Positions 1 to 7,575 of a stretch of 15,869 nucleotides of DNA are shown piece by piece. The notes under the pieces are model-generated. The model searched no databases. It saw only the letters and a program-made list of their open reading frames with translations, and was not told the DNA's origin. Both the position numbers and the translations under genes were made by a program. The stretch's first letter is position 1. Every line of letters starts with the position of its first letter. This DNA comes from Tritrichomonas foetus. Its lineage: Eukaryota; Parabasalia; Tritrichomonadida; Tritrichomonadidae. The stretch covers positions 52,038 through 67,906 of the forward strand of contig MLAK01000750.1 of NCBI GenBank assembly GCA_001839685.1, given 5' to 3'.

Positions 1-85
1 TCTTTATAATGAATACATCTTTATAATGAATGCATCTTTATAATGAATGCATCTTTATAATACATACATCTTTATAATACATCAC
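1..85. repeat. 17-bp minisatellite, five tandem copies
   Basis: Five head-to-tail copies of a 17-bp unit (consensus TCTTTATAATGAATGCA) start at 1, 18, 35, 52 and 69. The first three are nearly identical. The fourth and fifth have TAC in place of the GAA-type end of the unit. The array may continue to the left of the window. No coding role is visible; it lies upstream of the TVP23 gene. Confidence 0.9.
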
Positions 86-227
86 AATAAATGATCAAAA
101 AATTTATGATACAAATTGGAGTGAATGATTTTAATGGATAACACTCTTCTATGCAAAATTGAGTCAGAGGGGCTGGAAAAATCGCCACCCAATTGGAGAG
201 AGTTATTGATTCATTCTTCTCGCAAGA
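86..227. other. AT-rich spacer and upstream region of the TVP23 gene
   Basis: No gene, tRNA or repeat is visible between the minisatellite and the TVP23 reading frame. A short, more GC-rich patch near 163-200 contains a CCAAT-like string, but nothing ties it to a function. The initiator-like motif at 211-217 is listed separately. Confidence 0.5.
211..217 (+). promoter_or_regulatory. Candidate trichomonad initiator (Inr) for the TVP23 gene
   Basis: TCATTCT fits the trichomonad Inr consensus TCA(+1)(C/T)(A/T). It places +1 at 213, 15 nt before the ATG at 228, which is the usual leader length. The motif is short and degenerate, so a chance match is quite possible. It favours the ATG at 228 over the one at 366. 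Confidence 0.4.
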
Positions 228-968
228 ATGATTTTTTTTCAATATTTTGAAACTTTTTCAAATCTTTTATCATTATGTCAGTTTAGTTATTTGTATTTGT
301 TCAAATGGACGATACCCATCAAATTTCCCATATTCTTTGAAAAAGTTGAAGGAAAAAGCTCCAAAATGGATTTTATTGAGACTGGGCAATATCCAGATTC
401 GTCTCCTCCTCCTCCACCCGCGCCAATTGCTCGACCAACAGGATCTATTTTCACATGTTTTATCGCGTTCAAAGCAGCCCCGTTATTTATTTATATGTTC
501 AGCTGGATTATCTGCCCATGGACGATCTTCCAATGGGTTCTCACAATTGTATCATCAGCTGTTGATTTCTGGTTCACCAAAAACGTCGCCGGCCGCCTCA
601 TCCTCGGAATGAGATGGTCCAATAAAGTAAACGAAATGGGAGAGAGCACGTGGCTCTTCGAAATTGCACAGAATGTTCCTCCCGACAGGAATGGCCAACG
701 CAGGACATTCTGGATGCTCCTGTATGCCGCCACTGGCGTATGGGGATTATTTTCTTTCTTTTCACTCATTCGATTGAATTTTGGATGGTTCTTTGTGACA
801 ATGATTGCATTCGCTCTTGCAATTTCCAACACCTGGGGATTCATGAAATGTGATGGATCAATAAAGAATGATGTCCAGCGTGGCGCAAGTGATATTTTCA
901 CACAGAGAATCCTTCCATTTTTGGCTACAAATGCAATGAATCAGATGCAGCAGCAAAATTCTGTATAA
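228..968 (+). CDS. TVP23-family Golgi membrane protein (FAM18-like)
   Basis: This is a multi-pass membrane protein of the TVP23/FAM18 family. Family members reside in late Golgi/trans-Golgi membranes and support retrograde and post-Golgi vesicle traffic. The family signature is clear: DFWFTKNVAGRLILGMRW at about residues 113-130, followed by WLFE, then the TFWMLL segment near 160 and a hydrophobic pair up to about 205. The hydrophobic segment FIAFKAAPLFIYMFSW (about 78-93) is the usual first membrane span and follows a proline-rich stretch (PPPPP). The start is uncertain. The ATG at 228 has an initiator-like motif 15 nt upstream and gives 246 residues. The ATG at 366 gives 200 residues, close to family length, and begins just before the conserved part. 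The stop codon is embedded in TAAA, which in trichomonads can double as the polyadenylation signal. The family call is firm; the first 46 residues are not. Confidence 0.85.
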   Translation: MIFFQYFETFSNLLSLCQFSYLYLFKWTIPIKFPIFFEKVEGKSSKMDFIETGQYPDSSPPPPPAPIARPTGSIFTCFIAFKAAPLFIYMFSWIICPWTIFQWVLTIVSSAVDFWFTKNVAGRLILGMRWSNKVNEMGESTWLFEIAQNVPPDRNGQRRTFWMLLYAATGVWGLFSFFSLIRLNFGWFFVTMIAFALAISNTWGFMKCDGSIKNDVQRGASDIFTQRILPFLATNAMNQMQQQNSV

Positions 969-1517
969 AAATAAAATGAATGTATTTATTTATATCTCAA
1001 TTTGAACAATTGTTATATTTCTTGCTTGTTTCTTCTGTCTTTCTTGTTTCTTGTTTCTTTCTTGTTTCTTATTTCTTATTTCTTTCTTTCTTTCTTCTTT
1101 CTTCTTTCTTCTTTCTTGTTTCTTTCTTATTTCTTGTTTCTTTCTTTCTTTCTTATTTCTTGTTTCTTTCTTTCTTTCTTTCTTGTTTCTTTCTTTCTTT
1201 CTTTCTTGTTTCTTTCTTTCTTTCTTTCTTTCTTATTTCTTATTTCTTTCTTTCTTGTTTCTTCATTATTTTCTGTTTTTTATTTCTTTCTTGTTTCTTG
1301 TTTTCCTTATTCGATAATGAATTAAGAATAAAACATCCCAATAATTTTAAAATAGATAATTGGAACAAATTGATTTCACTATATTTTAATTGTTCTGTTG
1401 AATCCAAATGTCATTAAACATAGAATGAATTTTTTAATGAATGATTTACATTTTAATGGAGAAAAGTCAAAATTGATATGTTATAATAGTTTATTATTTA
1501 AGTCCGTCTATATTATC
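969..1517. other. Convergent 3' intergenic region with pyrimidine tract
   Basis: This spacer lies between the 3' ends of the TVP23 and GNA1 genes. About half of it is the TTTC-type tract listed separately. The rest (about 1308-1517) is ordinary AT-rich sequence with no gene visible. All three forward frames stay open across the tract because a TTTC-type repeat cannot make stop codons; they are not genes. Confidence 0.7.
1018..1307. repeat. Degenerate TTTC/TTTCTTG microsatellite, pyrimidine-rich on + strand
   Basis: About 290 bp consist almost only of T and C on the + strand. The core unit is TTTC, interrupted by TTG and TTA at irregular intervals. The longest uninterrupted TTTC runs lie roughly at 1160-1240. 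The purine/pyrimidine strand bias is extreme. Such tracts can adopt triplex (H-DNA) structure in vitro; no function is shown here. Confidence 0.9.
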
Positions 1518-1955
1518 TTACTTATTAAAGTAAAGACTCATTACGTTGGCATGTTTTTGAAAGTTTGAAAGCTTATAAAAATCCATTTTGTCATCATCAC
1601 ATTCCAGAATGATTTTATAACAGTCGCATTTCTTGGCTTGTTCAACCAAATGCCCTATTAGCTGCTTTCCTATACCGGTTCCGCGATATTCAGGATCAAC
1701 AACCACATCTTCAATGTGGCCTGCTTTAGAGCAATTGTGAATGAATTTCTCCTCAACAAGTAGTGTTGCTGTGCAAGCAAGTTTACCGCCAATTTCGCCA
1801 ACAAAAGTATTGTAGCATTTCAGGTTTTCTCTTTTTTCGAATTTATCCAATAATTCCGCATTTGAGACATCACCCACAGGAGACAGCATGGATAGAAGTT
1901 GTGGGAATCCATTTAGAAGATCGGATTTGGTGAGTTTTCGGAATGTCACGGCCAT
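1518..1955 (-). CDS. GNA1: Glucosamine 6-phosphate N-acetyltransferase (GNA1 / GNPNAT1 type)
   Basis: This enzyme transfers acetyl from acetyl-CoA to glucosamine 6-phosphate, giving GlcNAc-6-P on the route to UDP-GlcNAc, which feeds N-glycan, GPI and cell-surface glycan synthesis. At 145 residues it has the family's usual compact length and is a single GNAT domain. RKLTKSDLLNGF near the N-terminus and LSPVGDVS at about 24-31 match GNA1. The acetyl-CoA binding motif A is GHIEDVVVDPEYRGTGIGKQLI from residue 79, with the R/Q-x-x-G-x-G/A loop as RGTGIG. It is followed by CYKIILECD (112-120) and FYKLSNF (126-132). The GF of the usual FYEKCGF is NF here. The start is the only ATG near the domain border, and an initiator-like motif lies 9 nt before it. 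There is no signal peptide, so it should be cytosolic. Confident. Confidence 0.92.
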   Translation of the reverse strand: MAVTFRKLTKSDLLNGFPQLLSMLSPVGDVSNAELLDKFEKRENLKCYNTFVGEIGGKLACTATLLVEEKFIHNCSKAGHIEDVVVDPEYRGTGIGKQLIGHLVEQAKKCDCYKIILECDDDKMDFYKLSNFQKHANVMSLYFNK

Positions 1956-1960
1956 TTTGA

Positions 1961-1967
1961 AGTATGA
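1961..1967 (-). promoter_or_regulatory. Candidate Inr for the GNA1 gene
   Basis: On the minus strand this reads TCATACT, a full match to TCA(Y)(W). Transcription would start at about 1965, leaving a 9-nt leader before the ATG at 1955. Spacing and sequence both fit trichomonad core promoters, although the motif is short. Confidence 0.55.
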
Positions 1968-2972
1968 ATTTTATGTCACCAATAAAATGGAGATTTTAAT
2001 TGAATTCTAAATACAATTTTTTTCAAAATTCAAAAGAACAATTCAAATTGGAATTCAACTATCCTCGACGATTGATCTGAAAAGCCTTCGTTATGTATTC
2101 AAAAATTGTATTATATTCAATTTTGTGAAATGACAGGCCTTATCATATTAATTTTTCTGAATATTGATTCCAATGATTTTTTCGAGAATCACCAGAATTT
2201 CAATTGTGTCTATTGGAGTACTGGTAACCCTTTTCCAAGAAAATACTTTTGGTCGATTATCCTAATCTATTTGCTACGAAAAAAATGCTTCCATCCCCCG
2301 AGAAGGCAAATCAAAGCAAAAATACAATAACCGAAAAATATCCACAAAGCTTTTTGAATGAAGTATGATAATTGTAGATTTTATTTCAATTCAATTGAAT
2401 TCGTCTAATATCTCACCGATTACTGAAAACCATCATTTTTTCCCCTCTAATCAATACAAAATAAATACTTTTACTTTTATTTTTCTTATCTAAAGACTTA
2501 ATATTTGTGAATAACCGCATGTCGATCTCTAATTTAATTTTTTATCTTGAAATAATGAAGTTAAAACGTAAAAAAGATTTTTTGTAGTTTTTGTGAATCT
2601 CTTTCAATCATGAAATGAATAAAATCGATTTTTTTATTCTCAATTGGATATCAAAAATAGTTTCTCCAACCAATCTCTCTTTATCAAACCAATTCACTCA
2701 GATAATTACATTATGTTGGAACAAAGAAAATCACTATTAAGCACAAATGATGAAAAATAATCATCATTCCAAATATGAATACTCAAATTACATGTTATGG
2801 TTATTTTAGTGGTTAGACCAGAAGCAATTATACATTCTCAATTCCGGTCGATTTTTCGCTTTTGATCACTTTTTTAAGAAATCTGGTTTTCACATCACTT
2901 GTCAGTATTTTGACAGGAAAAAGCATACAAAAAAAAAGTCAATCTTAAAATAGTCTTTTAACAACAATGTCC
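1968..2972. other. AT-rich intergenic region, no gene seen
   Basis: About 1 kb separates the GNA1 promoter from the 3' end of the coiled-coil gene. The longest open frame (74 codons, + strand, from 2106) begins with TTG, has no family resemblance and is taken as chance. A 14-bp perfect palindrome AATTCAATTGAATT lies at 2388-2401. No tRNA, rRNA or transposon end is visible. Confidence 0.6.
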
Positions 2973-3485
2973 TTATTTGGCTTTCTTTGTAACTTTCTTC
3001 TTTGCAGTTGGCATCATTCCAGATTTGATGTGTTCTAATCTTGCTTCTAATATTCTTTTTTCTTCCAACAATTTTTCATTTTTGTCTATCAAAAGTTGCA
3101 TTGATTGTTTTAACCGTTTTTCTTCTTTCTGACAGTTGGCGTCTTCTCGGCTTTGTTGCATTTCCATTGTTTGTCTTTGCTTGTCAATTAATTCTTGTTG
3201 GCTTTGGGCGTAGTTTGCAATTTCATCTTTTGTTCTTTCATATTGTAATTTTTGTGATTGAAGCCTTCTCTGTAGTTCTTGATTTTCTTCATGTAGTTTC
3301 CTTGAGATTTCTTGTTGTTGTTCCATTTCTTCTAATAGCATTTGAAGCTCAATGTTTTCGTAGTCAACAATTTGATTGGCTTGATTGTATAATTGTTTCT
3401 GTTCTTCTTCTTTCATTTTTGCCATCTGCTCGTCTAGTTCGCGAATTTTTTGTAAATTAGCTCTGATTTGCATTAAATCATTCAT
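2973..3485 (-). CDS. Small coiled-coil protein, function unknown
   Basis: This is a 170-residue protein that is almost entirely predicted coiled coil. From about residue 5 to 155 it is a continuous run rich in Glu, Gln, Lys and Leu with heptad-like spacing (for example LHEENQELQRRLQSQKLQYE near 64-83). No proline occurs until near the end. The last 18 residues form a basic tail (PTAKKKVTKKAK). Nothing indicates a catalytic domain, signal peptide or membrane span. Such proteins are often structural or cytoskeletal adaptors, but that is only an inference from composition. A near-initiator TCATCTT at 3493-3499 (one mismatch) lies 11-13 nt before the ATG. The gene is divergent from the large Lys-rich gene, with a 207-bp shared upstream region. 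Confidence 0.75.
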   Translation of the reverse strand: MNDLMQIRANLQKIRELDEQMAKMKEEEQKQLYNQANQIVDYENIELQMLLEEMEQQQEISRKLHEENQELQRRLQSQKLQYERTKDEIANYAQSQQELIDKQRQTMEMQQSREDANCQKEEKRLKQSMQLLIDKNEKLLEEKRILEARLEHIKSGMMPTAKKKVTKKAK

Positions 3486-3692
3486 GGCGTGTAAGATGAA
3501 TTATCGGTACGTTTATTATTTTTTTCACCAAATTTTTGGATAATAAATTTGACCATGATATCACACAATTGGTAACCATACAAAATAAACGATTTCTCCT
3601 ATTAATAAACGAACACTATAAACATTTCAAAATTGAATGTATTATCGTTTAGCTGCATTTGAAATTAAAATCACGAAGTTGTCTGCTTATTC
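3486..3692. promoter_or_regulatory. Shared divergent upstream region of coiled-coil and Lys-rich genes
   Basis: The two ATGs are 207 bp apart and point away from each other. The stretch at 3642-3651 (TTATCGTTTA, reverse TAAACGATAA) resembles the Myb-type recognition element around AACGATA described for Trichomonas promoters. A second similar string (AAACGATTT) lies near 3587-3595. Both are suggestive only. Confidence 0.35.
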
Positions 3693-5867
3693 ATGTCAAA
3701 TAAAGATGCAGACATACTTGATAGATTTGAAACACTTACGAAAATAATGCAGGACAAAAATGAAGAAAGCATTCGCCATCTGATGAAAGATTATTTTATT
3801 CAAAAACAAAAAGCAAAGAAACGAAAAGTGAGTCGCAAAAATGAAAGTATGACAAATCCTCAAAAAAAGAAAGCAAAGAACACAAAGAAATCTCAAAAAA
3901 ATGTCGATGATGAAAATTATCAAAATGGTGAAAAGAAAGACACTGTTTCAAAACTTAAAAATACCACTAAAAAGAAAAAAGTCAACACGCCAAGCTTGGA
4001 ACAAAGAGAACATGAATATCATCTTTTTATCGAAAAAATAGCATTTAGAAAATGGGTATATAGGCTAAGAATATTGAAATATCAAGATGAAAGCAATACT
4101 GTTAATGATTTAATGAAACCAAGAAAAATTATTAAAAAAGCTTCCAAAATCAAGCCAAATGTAAAAAGCACTAAACAAATAAGCTCTCAAACTGATACTC
4201 AACAAAATGATCAAATAAATCAACATATAAAAAGACATCAAAGAGAATCGTTGTTACAAGAAATAAAGAAATTGAAAAGCAACAACAATAAAAACCAAAA
4301 TGAATTGTCAAATGGTTCACCTCGAAAAATTTCAGCAGAAAAAACAAAGAAAGTAGATCATCCAGAAGTCGAAAATAAGTTTGTTTATGAAAGAACAGAT
4401 CATTTCCGTGCACCGAGAAGACGAAGTGTTGATAGAATGAGACGAATTTTACCATATTTCACATTTTCACACATCGAAGAAACAAGAAGAGAAAAATATG
4501 ACATAAAATTATTATGGCCTGTGAATAATATTTTGTATCCACCTGAAATTGAAGAAAGAATATATAATCCTGAAGTCCTCCAAAAAAATTACTATTCCCA
4601 AAAAGAATCAATGATTCGATTATCAGAGCCAAAATATCCACCTGTTAAAATTCACAAAACCGTCGAAATGAACAATGATGTCAATAATAAGAATCATATG
4701 AGTCAATATCATAATAATAATCATGAAATTGTTAATTACAATAATAGAACAAGAAAAGATAACAATATATTTGATGATAATAATGAACATGTTCATAATG
4801 TACATAAAAAGACTATTTCCAAGAAGAAAATGTTGGATTTATGTCAAAGATTAAATCAAAAAACTTCAATCAATGAACCTGAAATATTCCCAAATAAAAA
4901 TCAGAAGAGAAACTCTAATAAAATGACCAATAGTAGAGTATCTGATTTGAATAAAAAGAAAAAGAAATCTATGAAAAAGAAAGGTCTATTAATCCAAAAA
5001 GAAAATAATAAAATGGATGGAGTCGAAAGTAGTTTGAACATGACAACAAAAATTCATAATTCCTCTGTCGAAAATTATAATTCTACTCAAGAAGATAATG
5101 ATAATTATCTAGAAAATCATGATTTTAATTATGACAGTAATCAAACTTCGCATGAAGAAGAGATTTATGATCCAGCCACTAATCGAAAAACTTTTGTAAA
5201 TTATTTAAGAGCGATCTCAAATCAAGAAAAAGAAGAAAATAGAGATGAGCATGCAGACAGTGAAAATGAATCTAGCAGTAAAGAGCGAGGTTATAAACAA
5301 GATAGTAATAGTTTTAGCAAGATAAGTGACCAAAGAAAATCTCAAAGTGAAGAAGAAGAATTATATTCAAAGAAATCAGTTCATAGTAATAGTAATAGCT
5401 ATAGCAATAGCAATAAAAGTTGTGATAAAATCAATAATAAAGATAGTATTAAAATTGGTGTTTATAAAGAAGTGGAAGAAGAAGAAATTTTAGATGAAAG
5501 GAAAATTGTGGAAGAAGAAGAAGTGCTTGAAGAAGAACAAGAGATCATATCAAACCAATATAAAAGTAAATTCTCTCAAGAAGGAAAAAGGAAAGCAACG
5601 ACAATCATTAATTCCAATAAGATTCAAGATAGTAATAGTAGCAGTAACGAAGAACTTATTCAAAATTATTCTCATCAAAACCAACATTATAGTACAAAAT
5701 TAAGAACAAATTCTACAGTCATCACAAAAAATATAGAAATTCCAGAAGATGATTTATTTTCTTCTTCAAGTGTTGACCAAGGAATTTTAGTTGGAAGCAC
5801 ATCAAGCGGTGTTGGACCAGAATTAGATCAAGATGAACGGATATCGCTTTCTAGTTCCTCAGTTTGA
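3693..5867 (+). CDS. Large Lys/Glu/Asn/Ser-rich protein, function unknown
   Basis: I do not recognise this 724-residue protein. Most of it looks disordered. The N-terminal 110 residues are lysine-rich and contain a strong SV40-like nuclear localisation pattern, KKRKV, at 42-46, with further KKKAK and KKKK clusters. The one stretch of folded character is about residues 230-320, starting FVYERTDHFRAPRRRS and rich in Tyr, Pro, Ile and Arg (PYFTFSHIEETRREKYD, LYPPEIEERIYNPE). After that come Asn/His/Asp-rich and Ser/Asn-rich runs, including a Ser-Asn-Tyr repeat near 565-575. An acidic glutamate run (EVEEEEI, VEEEEVLEEEQE) sits near 590-620, and the C-terminus is Ser-rich with SSS clusters. No membrane span or enzyme motif is present. 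A nuclear or structural scaffold role is possible from composition alone. Its 3' end faces the BTB gene across only 99 bp. Confidence 0.8.
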   Translation: MSNKDADILDRFETLTKIMQDKNEESIRHLMKDYFIQKQKAKKRKVSRKNESMTNPQKKKAKNTKKSQKNVDDENYQNGEKKDTVSKLKNTTKKKKVNTPSLEQREHEYHLFIEKIAFRKWVYRLRILKYQDESNTVNDLMKPRKIIKKASKIKPNVKSTKQISSQTDTQQNDQINQHIKRHQRESLLQEIKKLKSNNNKNQNELSNGSPRKISAEKTKKVDHPEVENKFVYERTDHFRAPRRRSVDRMRRILPYFTFSHIEETRREKYDIKLLWPVNNILYPPEIEERIYNPEVLQKNYYSQKESMIRLSEPKYPPVKIHKTVEMNNDVNNKNHMSQYHNNNHEIVNYNNRTRKDNNIFDDNNEHVHNVHKKTISKKKMLDLCQRLNQKTSINEPEIFPNKNQKRNSNKMTNSRVSDLNKKKKKSMKKKGLLIQKENNKMDGVESSLNMTTKIHNSSVENYNSTQEDNDNYLENHDFNYDSNQTSHEEEIYDPATNRKTFVNYLRAISNQEKEENRDEHADSENESSSKERGYKQDSNSFSKISDQRKSQSEEEELYSKKSVHSNSNSYSNSNKSCDKINNKDSIKIGVYKEVEEEEILDERKIVEEEEVLEEEQEIISNQYKSKFSQEGKRKATTIINSNKIQDSNSSSNEELIQNYSHQNQHYSTKLRTNSTVITKNIEIPEDDLFSSSSVDQGILVGSTSSGVGPELDQDERISLSSSSV

Positions 5868-5885
5868 TGATTAAAATATGTTTGT

Positions 5886-5908
5886 TTTATTATTATTATT
5901 ATTATTCA
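5886..5908. repeat. Short TTA trinucleotide microsatellite
   Basis: A run of ATT/TTA triplets lies just after the stop of the Lys-rich gene, in the 99-bp convergent gap. It is probably simple slippage sequence in a 3' untranslated region. Confidence 0.7.
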
Positions 5909-5966
5909 TGAAAAATATTTGGAAAAAGCTAATATCTAGATACAATAATAATGATCGTTTAGTGTA

Positions 5967-6464
5967 TTAATCGTAATTTCCTTTGATATGACCATAAAAT
6001 TCAATTGAATAAAAGACTAAATAATTGAGATTTTTCCAATTCTTTCCAGTTAGTCGGATCCTGATAAATCGGTAATTTTCGTTGTTATTGTTAGGCTGAT
6101 TAATTTCGAAAGATGAGCACACACTTCTTCTATTTAATGAAGAATCATTAGAACGTGTATCTATTATTTCCCAATCACTTTTATTGTTAGAAACCTCAAG
6201 AACCCAATTCTTAAGATGATTATTGTCTTTATTATAATCATATGTTTTGATTGAATAATCTGTAATTCGAACTCGATAAGTTTTGAAATCAAACAAAACC
6301 CATGCATTTTTTTCATCATCAGTATAAAAATTATCTTCTACATCATCAGAAACTAGACATGAAATATTTCCCCCACCACAACTTGATGCTTCAATGTTAA
6401 TAATATTTTGCTTCATAATATTTCCCTTATACAGACCTGTCAAATATGAAATAATACCATTCAT
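5967..6464 (-). CDS. Discoidin-like (F5/8 type C) C-terminal part of a split BTB-family gene
   Basis: This 165-residue frame is the C-terminal discoidin-like module of the trichomonad BTB family. It starts NGIISYLTG, then has a Cys/Gly-rich turn (ASSCGGG), AWVLFDFKTYRVRITDYSIKT, NWVLEVSNNKSDWEIID, and ends with YRFIRIRLTGKNW and YSIEFYGHI. That order is the usual beta-sandwich pattern of F5/8C domains, which bind carbohydrate or lipid, or mediate protein contacts. The same frame stays open upstream of this ATG to 6575 and reads family-like linker there. It overlaps the end of the 6562-7563 frame, so it is most simply the second half of one gene after a frame change. An initiator-like TCACTAG 14-20 nt before the ATG leaves room for separate transcription. 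No signal peptide is present. Confidence 0.75.
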   Translation of the reverse strand: MNGIISYLTGLYKGNIMKQNIINIEASSCGGGNISCLVSDDVEDNFYTDDEKNAWVLFDFKTYRVRITDYSIKTYDYNKDNNHLKNWVLEVSNNKSDWEIIDTRSNDSSLNRRSVCSSFEINQPNNNNENYRFIRIRLTGKNWKNLNYLVFYSIEFYGHIKGNYD

Positions 6465-6480
6465 ATTATAATTACTTGTG

Positions 6481-6487
6481 CTAGTGA
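6481..6487 (-). promoter_or_regulatory. Possible internal Inr before the discoidin-like frame
   Basis: On the minus strand this reads TCACTAG, matching TCA(Y)(W), with +1 at about 6485 and a 20-nt leader to the ATG at 6464. A 12-bp palindrome, GACGATATCGTC (6536-6547), about 50 bp upstream carries AACGATA-like half sites. Both could be chance, because this stretch also reads as protein linker. Confidence 0.25.
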
Positions 6488-6561
6488 ATGGAAATGATTG
6501 ATTTATTTCGATTCTGTTTGGTATTGTAGTTGATTGACGATATCGTCTAGATTTGCTTCTT

Positions 6562-7563
6562 TTATTTACATGTCTTCATTGATTGAATAAATTTGTGATT
6601 TTCAGAAAAATATGAACAAATTCTTGACCAAATAGATTTATCAAGATATTCAAAATTAAATGTTGTAATAAAATCATCAATATCTTCTTCTTTTAAAAAT
6701 GTGAAATCAATGAATGAAAATAATGAATAATAATCTTTTGAAATCAAAATCATTTCTTTAATGAAATGATATAATTGTGTTTCGTTTTCTAAACATAAAT
6801 GTTTATTCTTTATTATTTTTAATATCATCTCGAATGGTAAATCTTTCAATTTTTTGATTTCGATCTCATAAAAATGTTGTGCAATGAATTTAATTTCTTT
6901 TTTAAAATATTGTAGATCCATGTGAAAAAGTCCAAAATTTCGATGTACTCTACACATGTCATAATTATCCTGAAGATCGTTTGTAGTTGATTTATTTGTC
7001 ACGCATCTTTCTAATAATTTGTAGTATTGGAATTTATTTTTTATTCGTTCAAAAATATTTGTATTATTCAATCTATCTTCAGGCAGTACTTCTGAAAGGA
7101 ATTCTAAATTTCCCAATAAAATTAATATCAAACGGAAGAAATGCGAATTTTGCTTGCTTGATGTATTCACTTCATAAGTTTCATTCTGGTAGAAAATGCT
7201 TTGAAAATAGCAAGAGAAATCGTGAGCCATTTGATATTCGTCCGTTCCACAAAAATTGAAAAATGATAAATCAAGATGAATTTTATAACTGCGAATAGTT
7301 TTATCAACATTGTGAAGTTTAACAACATTTGGGGAAATCAAATCTGCAATAAAACGTGGAACTTTGATTTCAAATCTCTTTCCATGTAATGGCAACCTTC
7401 TTGAAAAATTGTTTTGTTTATCTTTCTCCCAATTTTCAAAAATAAAAATGAATGAAAAATCTTTATCATAATTTTCTATATTAAAAACTCCGAATTGCTT
7501 TTTTAATATTTTTGACAATATATTACTTTCAGAATCTCTATTAAGATATTGTGATGACTCCAT
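6562..7563 (-). CDS. BTB/BACK-type protein, N-terminal part of a split gene
   Basis: This 333-residue frame looks like the N-terminal part of the trichomonad BTB-discoidin family. The BTB-like core is around residues 60-110: GKRFEIKVPRFIADLISPNV, then KLHNVDKTIRSYKIHLD, which fits the pattern in which the BTB fold of this family is followed by helices. Residues about 200-325 are helical and resemble a BACK-like region (LPFEMILKIIKNKHLCLENE, LYHFIKEMI). BTB proteins act as oligomeric adaptors, often for cullin-3 ubiquitin ligases; that function is not shown here. The frame ends at KTCK-stop, exactly where a +1 shifted frame takes over and encodes the expected linker and discoidin-like domain. 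The gene therefore looks frameshifted, or the sequence has an error. A good Inr lies 9 nt before the ATG. Confidence 0.75.
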   Translation of the reverse strand: MESSQYLNRDSESNILSKILKKQFGVFNIENYDKDFSFIFIFENWEKDKQNNFSRRLPLHGKRFEIKVPRFIADLISPNVVKLHNVDKTIRSYKIHLDLSFFNFCGTDEYQMAHDFSCYFQSIFYQNETYEVNTSSKQNSHFFRLILILLGNLEFLSEVLPEDRLNNTNIFERIKNKFQYYKLLERCVTNKSTTNDLQDNYDMCRVHRNFGLFHMDLQYFKKEIKFIAQHFYEIEIKKLKDLPFEMILKIIKNKHLCLENETQLYHFIKEMILISKDYYSLFSFIDFTFLKEEDIDDFITTFNFEYLDKSIWSRICSYFSENHKFIQSMKTCK

Positions 7564-7568
7564 TCTCA

Positions 7569-7575
7569 GAAATGA
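7569..7575 (-). promoter_or_regulatory. Candidate Inr for the BTB gene
   Basis: On the minus strand this reads TCATTTC, a full match to TCA(Y)(W). The +1 would be 7573, leaving a 9-nt leader before the ATG at 7563. This is the same geometry as at the GNA1 gene. Confidence 0.55.

Noticed and set aside
1..85. Tandem repeat as a CRISPR array
   Set aside because: The units are contiguous 17-mers without unique spacers, and the surrounding genes are eukaryotic.
980..1417. Three overlapping forward open frames rich in Phe, Leu and Ser
   Set aside because: They are the three readings of a TTTC-type microsatellite that cannot form stop codons; there are no family features.
2106..2330. 74-codon open frame on the + strand
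   Set aside because: It begins with TTG, has no homology pattern and lies in AT-rich spacer.
2388..2401. 14-bp palindrome AATTCAATTGAATT
   Set aside because: In DNA this AT-rich, full of AATT strings, such a palindrome is readily expected by chance and it is not near a start.
3041..3460. 139-codon forward open frame opposite the coiled-coil gene
   Set aside because: It is the antisense reading of a Glu/Lys/Gln-rich gene, giving a Phe/Leu-rich sequence with no meaning of its own.
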